Part shown: positions 22,930 through 35,000 of the stretch, in pieces
How positions within the stretch are numbered: the first letter of the stretch is position 1
Layout of the letters: the number at the start of each line of letters is the position of its first letter
From: Capra hircus
Taxonomy: Eukaryota; Chordata; Mammalia; Artiodactyla; Bovidae
Assembly: GCF_001704415.2 (NCBI RefSeq)
Contig: NC_030819.1
Span: forward strand, 86,091,272 to 86,155,271
DNA length: 64,000 bases
Direction: 5' to 3'
The notes under the pieces: generated by a model
What the model was told of the DNA's origin: nothing
Seen by the model: only the letters and a program-made list of their open reading frames with translations
Databases searched by the model: none
Program-made: the position numbers and the translations under genes

Positions 22930-23090
22930 TGTCTGACATTGGCTGTTGACTTTGCATCTCTGTAATACAGTTCCCTTAACTGTCAAATAGGTATAGTACA
23001 GTTAACATATTTGTAAGCATAAAATAAGATTATATATGTGAAGTGCTAAAAAGAGTGCCTGTCTTTCAGTAAGTATTCAATGGATATAAT
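22930..23090 (+). mobile_element. MIR SINE fragment
   Basis: Plus-strand similarity to the 3' half of MIR (TCTGTAATACAGTTCCCTTA, AAGTGCTAAAAAGAGTGCCT, GTAAGTATTCAATGG). An ancient mammalian tRNA-derived SINE. Confidence 0.7.
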
Positions 23091-23562
23091 TTATTGACAA
23101 CTTAGTATAACTTCTCAGTTTCCCTCCCACCTGGCTTAAAACAATTATTATTATTCATCTTCTGCTGGGAATTTGTAGTGATATTAACTGAGGAACAATA
23201 ACCAAAAAACAACAACAACAACAAGAACAAAGTTGTTACTTCACTTAAAGAAATGTAGTTGACCCATTTTCAGTTTGGTCCTGTATACATACCACAGAAA
23301 TATTTACATGTTTGCCCATTAAGGAAGGGCTGTGACAAAGTCATCACTGCTTGGGTTTACAATGAAACTCTGTAGCTCTTGGGGGACTCAGGAAAAGAAC
23401 TTCAGAGCTTAAATTGATATATATATATATATAATTTTTTTTCCTCTAGAAATACCTAGTGTGATGCACCTCAATCAGTTACTGTTTTCATAAGTATACA
23501 TTTATCTACTTCTGATTTATACTTCTTTGATTAAGTAATAACAACAATCAGTCATTTGAGGC
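23091..23562. other. No recognised feature
   Basis: Non-repetitive DNA apart from a CAA run (23,206-23,222) and an AT run (23,418-23,433). Confidence 0.5.
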
Positions 23563-23780
23563 AGACTTCCCTGGTAGCTTGGTTGGCAAATAATCCACTT
23601 GCAAGGCAGGAGATGTGAGCTTGATCCCTGGGTCAGAAAGACCCCCTGAAGATGGAAATGGCAATCTGCTCCAGCTGAAGTGTCTGGGAAATCCCGTGAA
23701 GAAAGTAGTCTGACTGGCTACAGTTCATGGGGTCACAAGAGTTGAACATTAGTGAGTGACTAAACCACAACGACAAAACA
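23563..23780 (+). mobile_element. Bov-tA SINE
   Basis: A full-length plus-strand Bov-tA: tRNA-like head (GACTTCCCTGGTAGCTTGGT, GAGCTTGATCCCTGGGTCAG), BovB-like body and a CCACAACGACAAAAC tail. Confidence 0.9.
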
Positions 23781-24093
23781 TTTGCAATTTGTTTTGCTTA
23801 AAAAGAGAGATTGCTTCTACCAGACATAGTTTAGCTTTTGCAAAGCAGTAAGAGTTTCAGAACCAAACAGTTCTTATACAACATTTCAATATTATATTAA
23901 CTAAATATTAATCTAGCATAACAATTACATATAATGACCTTTTAGAGAGAAAATATCTCAAGGAAATGGTAATAAATCCATAAATAATAAGCATTCAAAA
24001 CATCAGATAGTGGAAAATATATTCTAATCAAACTTCTCAAAACAGTCAAGAATGTGTATCTTCTCATTTATTATCATTATTTAATTTTGCTAA

Positions 24094-24212
24094 TGAGTCT
24101 GAGTGAACTCCGGGAGTTGGTGATGGACTGGGAGGCCTGGTGTGCTGCAATTCATGGGGTCGCAAAGAGTCGGACACGACTGAGCGACTGAACTGAACTG
24201 AACTGAACTGAA
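24094..24212 (+). mobile_element. BovB 3' terminus
   Basis: Only the last about 115 bp of BovB, plus strand, ending in four ACTGA-type repeats (GAACTGAACTGAACTGAA). Nearly identical to the consensus 3' end, suggesting a recent, severely 5'-truncated insertion. Confidence 0.93.
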
Positions 24213-24284
24213 TAATAAATAATTTTACAGATATAAAATCAAGTTTAGTCAGACTATTTGTCTTGATCTGAAGAAAAGGATAAA

Positions 24285-26545
24285 CTTATTAACCCAATCC
24301 TTAATGATTATACAGTGGAAGAGACATATTCAAGGGATTACATCTGATAGTCACAGTGCCTTAAGAAACAAGGATGGAGGTTCATAACATTGTGCAGGAG
24401 GTGATAGTCAAAACCATCCTCAAGAAAAAGAAATTCAAATAGACAAAATAGCTGTCTGAGGAGAGCTTACAAATAGCTGAGAAAAGAAGAGAAGTAAAAG
24501 GCAAAAGAGAAAAAGAAAGATAAACTCATCTGAATGTATGGTTCCAAAAAATAGTAAGGAGAGATAAGAAAGCCTTCTTAAGAGAAAAGTGAAATGGTAC
24601 TTCATTGTGGTCTTCATTTGAATTTCTCTGATAGAGAATTTCTCTGATAGAGTGATATTGAGCATCTTTTCATGTGTTTCTTAGCCATCTGTATGTCGTC
24701 TTTGGAGAAATGTTTACTTAGTTCTTTGGCCCATTTTTTGATTGGGTAATTTATTTTTCTGGAATTGAGCTGCATAAGTTGCTTGTATGTTTTTGAGATT
24801 AGTTGTTTGTCAGTTGCTTCATTTGCTATTATTTTCTCCCATTCTGAAGGCTATCTTTTCACCTTGCATATAGTTTCCTTTGTTGTGCAGAAGCTTTTAA
24901 TTTTGCTTAAATCCCATTTGTTTATTTTTGCTTTTATTTCCAGTATTCTGGGAAGTGGATCATAGAAGATCCTGCTGTGATTTATGTCGGAGGGTTTTGC
25001 CTATGTTTTCCTCTAGGAGTTTTATAGTTTCTGATCTTACATTTTGATCTTTAATCCATTTTGAGTTTATTTTTGTGTATGGTGTTAGAAAGTGTTCTAG
25101 TTTCATTCTTTTACAAGTGGTTGACCAGTTTTCCCAGCATCACTTGTTAAAGAGATTGTCTTTAATCCATTATATATTCTTGCCTCCTTTGTCGAAGATA
25201 AGGTGTCCATAGGTGTGTGGATTTATCTCTGGGCTTTCTATTTTGTTCCATTGATCTATATGTCTGTCTTTGTGCCAGTACCATACTGTCTTGATGACTG
25301 TGGCTTTGTAGTAGAGCCTGAAGTCAGGCAGGTTGATTCCTCCAGATCCATTCTTCTTTCTCAAGATTACTTTGGCTATTCGAGGTTTTTTGTATTTCCA
25401 TACAAATTGTGAAATTATTTATTCTAGCTCTGTCAAAAATACCGCTGGTAGCTTGATAGGGATTGCATTGAATCTGCTGATTGCTTTGGGTAGTATACTC
25501 ATTTTCACTATATTGATTCTCCTGATCTATGAACATGGTATATTTCTCCATCTATTAGTGTCCTCTTTGATTTCTTTCATCAGTGTTTTATAGTTTTCTA
25601 TACATAATGAGGTAATATTTCACACCAGTCAGAATGGCTGTTATCCAAAAGTCTACAAGCAATAAATGCTGGAGAGGGTGTGGAGAAAAGGGAACCTCTT
25701 ACACTGTTGGTTGGAATGTAAACTAGTACAGCCACTATGGAGAACAGTGTGAAGATTCATTAAAAAAAACTGCAAATAAAACTGCCTATGACCCAGCAAT
25801 CCAACTGCTGGGCATACACACTGAGGAAACCAGAGTTGAAAGAGACACATGTACCCCAATGTTCATTGCAGCACTGTTTATAATAGCCAGGACATGGAAG
25901 CAACCTAGATGTCCATCAGCAGAGGAATGGATAAGAAAGCTGTGGTACATATACACAATGGAGTATCACTAAGCCATTAAAAAGAATACATCTGAATTAG
26001 TTATAATGAGGTGGATGAAACTGGAGCCGATTATACAGAGTGAAGTAAGCCAGAAAGAAAAACACCAATACAGTATACTAACACATATATATGGAATTTA
26101 GAAAGATGGTAATGATAACCCTGTATGTGAGACAGCAAAAGAGACACAGATGTGTAGAATGCACTTTTGGACTCTGAGGGAGAGGGAGAGGGTGGGATGA
26201 TTTGGGAGAATGGTATTGAAACATGTATACTGTTATGTAAGAAACGAATCACTAGTCTAGGTTTGATACAGGATACAGGATGCTTGGGGCTGGTGCACTG
26301 GGATGACCCAGAGAGATGATATGGGGAGGGTGGTGGGAGGGGGGTTCAGGGTTGGGAACTCATGTACACCTGTGTTGGATTCATGTCAATGTATGGCAAA
26401 ACCAATACAATATTGTAAAGTAAAAAAAAAAAAAAAAAAAGAAACAAATAAAAACATTTATTTTGGAAAAAAAAAAAGAGAGAGAGAGAACAGTGAAAAG
26501 AACTATAGAAAACAGTAGAGTGGGAAATGCCCACTAGGATATATA
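24285..26545 (+). mobile_element. BovB linker fragment split by L1
   Basis: Plus-strand old BovB between endonuclease and reverse transcriptase at 24,285-24,594, resuming at 26,499-26,545 after an L1 insertion. No 3' end is present, so it is truncated at both sides. Confidence 0.75.
24595..26484 (+). mobile_element. L1 insertion with 5' inversion
   Basis: 24,595-25,602 is minus-strand ORF2 (after the reverse transcriptase to near the C-terminus) and 25,603-26,440 is plus-strand ORF2 C-terminus plus 3'UTR and poly(A). The 14-bp duplications at 24,581-24,594 and 26,485-26,498 (AGAGAAAAGTGAAA versus AGAGAACAGTGAAA) enclose both halves, so they entered together. The two halves meet at nearly the same L1 coordinate (the ACAATGAGGTA block appears in both, overlapping by about 20 bp), as expected from twin priming. 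Confidence 0.9.
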
Positions 26546-27237
26546 TTTATGTTTAAGTTGACCTATTAGAATCTGAAGTTATGGTAAAGTAGGACATAGA
26601 TCATTTTGTCTTAAAATGAGTCATTATTTTTTAACCAAAAGGCATCAATTCTCCTTTACAAAAGGAGATAATGATTATGGTTATTTTATATAAAAGTTTT
26701 CTAGATAATTTCACTCTAACCATCAAAATAAACGGTCAGAATCAGATTCCATTACTTGTATTAAAAAGGCAATAATAAATACAAAACCTTCCAAAATTTT
26801 ATTTTATACACAGATTCCATTATACTATCAAATATATGCAACTATGACAGAATTAACAAATTTATATATCAACACATTATAATTTCCTTTGAATATGCCA
26901 AGATTTAGTATCTGATATCGCTATAGTTGTATATCTAACAAAGAGTACCAGAAATTTTATTTGTCCAGAATACTTTACTCTTTATATTTTTTAATTTATC
27001 ACATCAGCAGTAAATTCTCCATTTTCACTGAGTAAAACAATGTAGCTAAACTGTAAATATCACTGTCTAGATGTATGTGAGAAATTGTGTGATAATTTTG
27101 TTAGTTTTGATGTCAAAATAAATTACAGGAAAAGCATAAGAATCTTCTGTTCATGATTTTTATTTGAAGAAAACATATCCAAGTGTGAAATATGGAAAGA
27201 TTTAAAATTTCCTCTATCTTTTGTTTATTTATTTTTT
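26546..27237. other. No recognised feature
   Basis: AT-rich DNA without recognised gene or repeat. Confidence 0.5.
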
Positions 27238-27250
27238 CCAGTTCTGTTTA

Positions 27251-27658
27251 CTTTTATTTTTTATTTTTTGTAATTTTAATTTTTACTTTATTTTTCTTTA
27301 CTGTATTGGTTTTGCCATACATCGACATGAATCCACCACAGGTGTACATGAGTTCCCAAACATGAACCCTCCTCCCACCTCCCACCCCATATCATCTCTT
27401 TGGATCATCCCTGTGCACAGGCCCAAGCTCTGTGTCTCTTTTGCTGTCTCGCATACAGGGTCATCATTACTATCTTTCTAAATTTCATATGTATGTGTCA
27501 GTATACTGTATCGTTGTTTTACTTTCTGGCTTACTTCGCTCTGTATAATCAGCTCCAGTTTCGTCCATCTCATTAGAACTGATTCAAATATATTCTTTTT
27601 AATGGCTTAGTAATACTCCATTGTGTATATGTACCACAGCTTTCTTATCCATTCATCT
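27251..27658 (-). mobile_element. L1, 5'-truncated 3' end
   Basis: A minus-strand L1 3'UTR and the last ORF2 codons with a T-rich (poly(A) complement) left end. The exact 13-bp duplication CCAGTTCTGTTTA at 27,238-27,250 and 27,659-27,671 delimits it. Confidence 0.95.
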
Positions 27659-27671
27659 CCAGTTCTGTTTA

Positions 27672-27850
27672 AATCTTGAATTTAGGAATGGTTCAGTGAT
27701 CTCTAGACTATGAATCAATGACCCTCAAATATTTCTGTTTAGAAGATTAAATAAAATATTAGGGGAAAACTATTTTCTCTATAATTCCCTGATTATTGAG
27801 AAAGCATTTTAATGCTTTCTACCAGCTAATTTTGTGGATATTACTAAAAG
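27672..27850. other. No recognised feature
   Basis: Short unique stretch between an L1 and a MIR. Confidence 0.5.
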
Positions 27851-28018
27851 GTAGCATAAGTGGTTGAAAAGCATGGGGTATGAAATGAGACTATCCAGAT
27901 TTAATTTTATTATGGAATTTGAAACTTGACTTCCTCATATGATAAATGGGCATAATATATCATCCAAGTGAGTGTAACTATACTGGATGCATCACAAGTT
28001 CATAAATATTTGACAGGT
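27851..28018 (+). mobile_element. MIR SINE fragment
   Basis: Plus-strand MIR core and 3' similarity: AAGTGGTTGAAAAGCATGG, CTTCCTCATATGATAAATGG. Strongly decayed. Confidence 0.62.
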
Positions 28019-28243
28019 CTTGTGACATGAAGTCATATATATATCCAGTTATGTTTAAAAAATCTGATATATTTAGTGGACTAAAAGATAAAGATACTAA
28101 ACAATTCTTTGGGACTAAGGGCCATTCCTCAGTCTAGACTCGAACTCATTAACATAATATTTAATTGCTTAAATTATGTGTGATTTTTAAAAGATATGCA
28201 TTGTGTCAAAGACCCATGTAGTTGGTCACCAAAAGATATTGAT

Positions 28244-28292
<49 letters not shown>

Positions 28293-28299
28293 AAAAAAA
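28244..28299. repeat. (CA)n(A)n microsatellite
   Basis: About 13 CA units followed by 29 A. It lies where the other LTR-like block has a short GAAGACAAACATCTC-type sequence, so it may have expanded from it. Confidence 0.95.
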
Positions 28300-28417
28300 C
28301 AGACATCTCAAGCTAGTAATTTTAGCACTTTTCTATGTATGAGAAGATTCAAAGGTCTGGGTTAATTGAAATTATTCCTTTGATATACATCTTAATTATC
28401 TAGGGGCGGATAAAGGA

Positions 28418-28427
28418 AAGATGGCGG
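28418..28427 (+). promoter_or_regulatory. YY1-type site at L1 5' end
   Basis: AAGATGGCGG 13 bp from the element start. In human L1 the equivalent YY1 site near the 5' end sets the transcription start. Position and sequence match; function here is inferred. Degenerate versions occur at the other L1 5' ends near 56,895 and 63,792. Confidence 0.6.
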
Positions 28428-28599
28428 AGGAATAAGACGGCAAGACCACTTTCTCCCTCACAAATTCCTCAAAAGAACATTTCAACGCTGAGCAAACTTC
28501 ACAAAACAACTTCTGTAGGCTGGCAGAGGACATTAGGCATCCAGAAAAGCAGATCATTGTCTTCAAAAACAGGTAGGAAAAAATATAAAAGACGAAAAG

Positions 28600-29560
28600 G
28601 AGACAAAGGAGGTGGGGAGGGAGCTCCATCCCGGGAAGGGAAGCCCGTCCCGGGAAGGGAATTTTAAGAAGAGAGGTTTCCAAACACCAGGAAACACTCT
28701 CCCTGCCGAGTCTGTGTCGAGCCTTGGAAACACAGAGGGCAACATAACAGGAAGGAAAAATAGATAAATAATTAAAACCAACAGATTACAAGCCCAACAG
28801 TAACTCCCCCAGTGGAAAAGCAGCACAGACACCTGCATCCGCCACTGGGAAGTGGGGGCAGGGCAGGGACGCGCGGGAGGCGCGGGCTGCAGAGCTTTGT
28901 AAGAATCGGGCAGGAACGCCCCACGTGCAACCAGAACGATCTAACGTGGGCTAGCAAACCAGACTGTGGGATAGCTACCACGCGAAAAGCTCAAACATAA
29001 GACACCGCCAGGACCGAGCACAGAACAAAGGACGGAACGGGAAAAGCCGGCTGCAGACCATCCCCCGCCGGGGACAGGCAGCCAGAGTCGTAAGGACTGG
29101 AAAGGGGCAATTGCAGACTCGGGACCTAAATGCAAGCAAGCTCCTTTGCTAAGACTTCTGGGGGTGCTGGACAGTCACAATCTACCGCACGGGGTGCACC
29201 AGCGGTCCGCCCAGAAAGCTGAGCAGCAGCGGCAGAAAAGGTGACAAGCCGCGGCGATCGCGCTCGCCAAACTCCTGAGCTACTCGGACCTGGGAAGGGC
29301 ACAAAGCGCAGTTCCAGCCGAATCTGTGCCTCTGAGGGCTGCCTGAGCGCCGAACCTGAGCGGCTTGGACCGGGGAAGTGCACGCAGCCTAGGGCCGGCC
29401 CCAGACGGTTCCCAGCTGAGCATCCTAGAGCTGGAGCGGTTTGTGAGCCGCGAGAAAGGACAGGTCAAGCCGGGCAGAGATACTGCGTGCACACGACAGT
29501 GCTATTTGTTAGCAGCAGCCCCCCTCCTCACAGCGCAACTAAACTAGTGAGCCTAAAAAG
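28600..29560 (+). promoter_or_regulatory. CpG-rich L1 internal promoter region
   Basis: The only strongly CpG- and GC-rich stretch in the window, inside the L1 5'UTR. It holds many CG dinucleotides (for example around 28,860-28,900, 29,020-29,060, 29,180-29,400). In L1 this is where the internal RNA polymerase II promoter lies and where host methylation acts. Retained CpGs mean little time for deamination, consistent with a young insert. Opposing open frames here are a by-product of GC richness. Confidence 0.7.
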
Positions 29561-30076
29561 CCAGCAAACAGAAGAAGTTAAACAGAGGGAACCACCTTGG
29601 AAGTGATCCCACACGGCCCATTACACCAGAAAGGGCCAGATATTTTTAAAATCATTCCTTTTTTTTTTTTTGCTTTTTTTTCTAACTTTTTTTTAATTGT
29701 TAAGTCTTCTATTTCCCCTCTAATTTTTATTTCTATAACCTATTATTACTATATTTTTTTTTGTTTGTTTGTTTTAAAAAGACTTTTTTTTTTTTTTTTT
29801 TAAGGCAAACACCATATACAGTCTTTGGATGGTTGTTGATGGCTTTTTTTTTTCTTTTTGATTGTTTGTTTGTTTATTTGTTTTTTAATAATTCTTTTTC
29901 TTTCTTTTTTTTTTTTCTTTCTTTCTTCCTTTTTCCTTCTGCTTCTCTCTAATATTGTATCTTTGAAAATCCAACCTCTACTCTAGATTTTTAATCTTTG
30001 CTCTTAGGTTTTTGTGGTCAATTTTGTACATTTAAAAACCCAAACTTCACTATCCCAGTTTACCTGAGAGCGAGAT

Positions 30077-30515
30077 TACTGGCTTGACCACTCTCTCCTC
30101 CTCTGGACTCTCCTTTTTCTCCACCAGGCGGCCTCTGTCTCTTTTCTCCCCCATCTCTCCTCTATCCAACTCTGTGAATCTCTGTGTGTTCCAGACAGTG
30201 GAGAACACCTAAGGAACAGGTTACTGGCAGGATTCGTCTCTCTCCTACTCATTCCTCTCTCTGATCCTCCTGGTCACCTCTGTCTACTTCCTCCCTCTCC
30301 TCTTCCCCATATAACTCTGTAAATACCTCTGAGCGGTCCAGACTATAGAGCGCACATAAGGAAGTGACTACTGGCTAGCTTGCTCTCTTCTCTTTTGATC
30401 TCACCGCATCTCATTCCAGTTACCTCTAACTACCCCCTCCATCTTCTCTTCTCCTTATAACTCAGTGAACCCCTCTGAGTGTCCCTCAATGTGGAGAAAC
30501 TTTTCATCTTTAACC
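30077..30515 (+). repeat. Three about 146-bp tandem repeats in L1 5'UTR
   Basis: Three imperfect units beginning at the TACTGGC word at 30,077, 30,222 and 30,369 (spacing 145 and 147). Each runs through a pyrimidine-rich CTCTC/CCTCC stretch, an AACTC(T/A)GTGAA-like block (ATAACTCTGTAAATACCTCTGAG in part) and a TGGAGAA/ATAGAGC block near its end. They precede ORF1. A T-rich stretch (29,650-29,960) lies upstream. Possibly regulatory, no known name. Confidence 0.7.
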
Positions 30516-31032
30516 TAGATGTTTTATCATCAGTGCTGTATAGATGGAGAAGTCTAGAGGCTACTGTAAAAATAAAACTGAAAACCAGAAGCAGGTGGCT
30601 TAAATCCAAAGCCTGAAAACATTAGAGAACTCTTGAATTCAGGGAACATTAAGCAACAGGAGCCCATCTAATGCCTTCATACCTACACCTAAACCAAGTT
30701 CCACCTAAGGGCCAACAAATTCCAAAACAAGACATACCACGCAAATTCTCCAGCAACACAGGAACACTCCCCTGAGCTTCAATATACAGGCAGCTCAAAA
30801 TTATCCCAAAACCTTTGATGTCTCGTAACCCATTACGGGTCACTCCATTGCACTCCAGAGAGAAGAAACCCAGCTCCACCCACCAAAACTCCAACACAAG
30901 CCTCCCTAACCAGGAAACCTTGACAAGCCACTGATAGAACCCCACCCAAAGTGAGGAAGCTCCATAATAAAGAGAACTCCACAAATTCCCAGAATATAAA
31001 AAGGCCACCCCAAATGCAGCAATATAACCAAG

Positions 31033-31959
31033 ATGAAGAGACAGAGGAATACTCAGCAGGTAAAGGAACAGGAGAGTTGCCCACCAAACCAAACAAAAGT
31101 GGAAGAAGTAGGGAATCTACCAGAGAAGGAATTCCGAATATTGATAGTGAAAATGATCCAAAATCTTGAAATCAAAATGGAATCACAGATAAATAGGCTA
31201 GAGACAAGGATTGAGAAGATGCAAGAAAGGTTTAACAAGGACCTAGAAGAAATAAAAAAGAGTCAAAATATAATGAATAATGCAATAAATGAGATCAGAA
31301 ACACTCTGGAGGCAACAATTAGTAGAATAACGGAGGCAGAAGATAGGATTAGTGAAATAGAAGATAGAATGGTAGAAATAAATGAATCAGAGAGGAAACA
31401 AGAACAACGAATTAAAAGAAATGAGGACAATCTCAGAGACCTCCAGGACAATATGAAACGCTCCAACATTCGAATTATAGGAGTCCCAGAAGAAGAAGAC
31501 AGAAAGAAAGATCATGAGAAAATCCTTGAGGAGATAATAGTTGCAAACTTCCCTAAAATGGGGAAGGAAATAATCACCCAAGTCCAAGAAACACAGAGAG
31601 TTCCAAATAGGATAAACCCAAGGCGAAACACCCCAAGACACATATTAATCAAATTAACAAAGGTCAAACACAAAGAACAAATATTAAAAGCAGCAAGGGA
31701 AAAACAACAAATAACACACAAGGGGATTCCTATTAGGATAACAGCTGATCTTTCAATAGAAACTCTTCAGGCCAGGAGGGAATGGCAAGACATACTTAAA
31801 GTGATGAAAGACAATAACCTACAGCCCAGAATACTGTACCCAGCAAGGATCTCATTCAAATACGAAGGAGAAATCAAAAGCTTTACAGACAAGCAAAAGC
31901 TGAGAGAATTCACCACCACCAAACCAGCTCTCCAACAAATTCTAAAGGATATTCTCTAG
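31033..31959 (+). CDS. L1 ORF1 protein (RNA-binding chaperone)
   Basis: An intact 308-codon ORF1. The protein trimerises, coats L1 RNA and acts as a nucleic acid chaperone in the cytoplasmic L1 particle. Visible order: short basic N-terminus (MKRQRNTQQ), a long heptad-rich coiled coil (about residues 38-142), an RRM-type domain starting at NIRIIGVPEE (145-154) and running to about 237, including the basic RRNTPRHILIK block (198-207), and a C-terminal domain (240-308) with ARREWQDILK (247-256) and YPARISFKYEG (269-279). The start was chosen because the coiled coil and N-terminus match the usual bovine L1 length; an in-frame upstream extension is absent. The stop is TAG at 31,957-31,959. The 51-bp gap to ORF2 is typical. 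Confidence 0.95.
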   Translation: MKRQRNTQQVKEQESCPPNQTKVEEVGNLPEKEFRILIVKMIQNLEIKMESQINRLETRIEKMQERFNKDLEEIKKSQNIMNNAINEIRNTLEATISRITEAEDRISEIEDRMVEINESERKQEQRIKRNEDNLRDLQDNMKRSNIRIIGVPEEEDRKKDHEKILEEIIVANFPKMGKEIITQVQETQRVPNRINPRRNTPRHILIKLTKVKHKEQILKAAREKQQITHKGIPIRITADLSIETLQARREWQDILKVMKDNNLQPRILYPARISFKYEGEIKSFTDKQKLREFTTTKPALQQILKDIL

Positions 31960-32010
31960 ACAGGAAACATGAAAAGGGTGTATAAACTCGAACCCAAAAC
32001 AATAAAGTAA

Positions 32011-35000
32011 ATGGTAACGGGATCACACTTATCAATAATTACCTTAAACGTAAATGGGTTGAACGCCCCAACCAAAAGACAGAGACTGGACGAATGGATA
32101 CAAAAACAAGACCCCTCTATATGCTGCTTACAAGAGACCCACCTCAAAACAAGGGACACATACAGACTGAAAGTGAAGGGCTGGAAAAAGATATACCACG
32201 CAAATAGAGACCAAAAGAAAGCAGGAGTGGCAATACTCATATCCGATAAAATAGACTTTAAAACAAAGGCTGTGAAAAGAGACAAAGAAGGCCACTACAT
32301 AGTGATCAAAGGAACAATCCAAGAAGAAGATATAACAATTATAAATATATATGCCCCCAATATAGGAGCCCCGCAATATGTAAGACAAATGCTAACAAGT
32401 ATGAAAGGGGAAATCAACAATAACACAATAATAGTGGGAGACTTTAATACCCCACTCACACCTATGGACAGATCAACTAAACAGAAAATTAACAAAGAAA
32501 CGCAAACTTTAAATGATACATTAGATCAGTTAGACCTAATTGATATCTATAGGACATTTCACCCCAAAACAATGAATTTCACTTTTTTTTCAAGTGCTCA
32601 TGGAACCTTCTCCAGGATAGATCACATCCTGGGCCATAAATCTAAACTTGATAAATTAAAAAAAATCGAAATCATTCCAAGCATCTTTTCTGACCATAAT
32701 GCAGTAAGATTAGATCTCAATTACAGGAGAAAAACTATTAAAAATTCCAACATATGGAGGTTGAACAACACACTTCTGAATAACCAACAAATCACAGAAG
32801 AAATCAAAAAAGAAATCAAAATATGCATAGAAACTAATGAAAATGAAAACACAACAACCCAAAACCTGTGGGACACTATAAAAGCAGTGCTAAGAGGAAA
32901 GTTCATAGCAATACAGGCATACCTCAAGAAACAAGAAAAAAGTCAAATAAATAACCTAACTCTGCAACTAAAGCAACTAGAAAAGGAAGAGTTGGAGAAC
33001 CCCAGAGTTAGTAGAAGGAAAGAAATCTTAAAAATTAGGGCAGAAATAAATGCAAAAGAAACAAAAGAGACCATAGCAAAAATGAACAAAGCCAAAAGCT
33101 GGTTCTTTGAAAGGATAAATAAAATTGACAAACCATTAGCCAGACTCATCAAGAAGCAAAGAGAGAAAAATAAAATCAATAAAATTAGAAATGAAAATGG
33201 AGAGATCACAACAGACAACACAGAAATACAAAGGATTATAAGAGACTACTATCAGCAGTTGTATGCCAATAAAATGGACAACGTGGAAGAAATGGACAAA
33301 TTCTTAGAAAAGTACAATTTTCCAAAACTGAACCAGGAAGAAATAGAAAATCTTAACAGACCCATCACAAGCACAGAAATTGAAACGGTAATCAGAAATC
33401 TTCCAGCAAACAAAAGCCCAGGTCCAGACGGCTTCACAGCTGAATTCTACCAAAAATTTCGAGAAGAGCTAACACCTATCCTCCTCAAACTCTGCCAGAA
33501 AATTGCAGAGGAAGGTAAACTTCCAAACTCATTCTATGAGGCCACCATCACCCTAATACCAAAACGTGACAAAGATGTCACACAAAAGGAAAACTACAGG
33601 CCAATATCACTGATGAACATAGATGCAAAAATCCTCAACAAAATTCTAGCAATCAGAATCCAACAACACATTAAAAAGATCATACACCATGACCAAGTGG
33701 GCTTTATCCCAGGGATGCAAGGATTCTTTAATATCCGCAAATCAATCAATGTAATTCACCACACTAACAAATTGAAAAATAAAAACCATATGATTATCTC
33801 AATAGATGCAGAGAAGGCCTTTGACAAAATTCAACATCCATTTATGATAAAAACTCTCCAGAAAGCAGGAATAGAAGGAACATACCTCAACATAATAAAA
33901 GCAATATATGACAAACCCACAGCAAACATTATCCTCAATGGTGAAAAATTGAAAGCATTTCCCCTAAAGTCAGGAACAAGACAAGGGTGTCCTCTTTCAC
34001 CGCTACTATTCAACATAGTTCTGGAAGTTTTGGCCACAGCAATCAGAGCAGAAAAAGAAATAAAAGGAATCCAAATTGGAAAAGAAGAAGTAAAACTCTC
34101 ACTGTTTGCAGATGACATGATCCTCTACATGGAAAACCCTAAAGACTCCACCAGAAAATTACTAGAGCTCATCAATGAATATAGTAAAGTTGCAGGATAT
34201 AAAATCAACACACAGAAATCCCTTGCATTCCTATACACGAATAATGAGAAAGTAGAAAAAGAAATTAAGGAAACAATTCCATTCACCATTGCAACAAAAA
34301 GAATAAAATACTTAGGAATATATCTACCTAAAGAAACGAAAGACCTATATATAGAAAACTATAAAACACTGATGAAAGAAATCAAAGAGGACACTAATAG
34401 ATGGAGAAATATACCATGTTCATGGATCGGAAGAATCAATATAGTGAAAATGAGTATACTACCCAAAGCAATTTACAAATTTAATGCAATCCCTGTCAAG
34501 CTACCAGCCACATTTTTCACAGAACTAGAACAAATAATTTCAAGATTTGTATGGAAACACAAAAAACCTCGAATAGCCAAAGCAATCTTGAGAAAGAAGA
34601 ATGGAACTGGAGGAATCAACTTGCCTGACTTCAGGCTCTACTACAAAGCCACAGTCATCAAGACAGTATGGTACTGGCACAAAGACAGACATATAGATCA
34701 ATGGAACAAAATAGAAAGCCCAGAGATAAATCCACACACATATGGACACCTTATCTTTGACAAAGGAGGCAAGAATATACAATGGAGTAAAGACAATCTC
34801 TTTAACAAGTGGTGCTGGGAAAACTGGTCAACCACTTGTAAAAGAATGAAACTAGATCACTTTCTAACACCGCACACAAAAATAAACTCAAAATGGATTA
34901 AAGATCTAAATGTAAGATCAGAAACTATAAAACTCCTAGAGGAGAACATAGGCAAAACACTCTCAGACATAAATCACAGCAGGATCCTCTATGATCCACC

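Noticed and set aside
28396..29606. Overlapping long frames on both strands around 28.4-29.6 kb as host genes
   Set aside because: They lie in the GC-rich L1 5'UTR, where stops are rare by composition. No start context, domain or splice structure supports them.
30077..30515. CRISPR-like array
   Set aside because: The repeats are three imperfect contiguous units of about 146 bp inside a mammalian L1, without short identical repeats or unique spacers.
30649..31096. 147-codon and 87-codon minus-strand frames opposite the L1 5'UTR
   Set aside because: They mirror plus-strand L1 leader sequence and contain low-complexity Trp/Gly/Leu-rich translation. They do not match the primate L1 ORF0, and I see no sign of selection.
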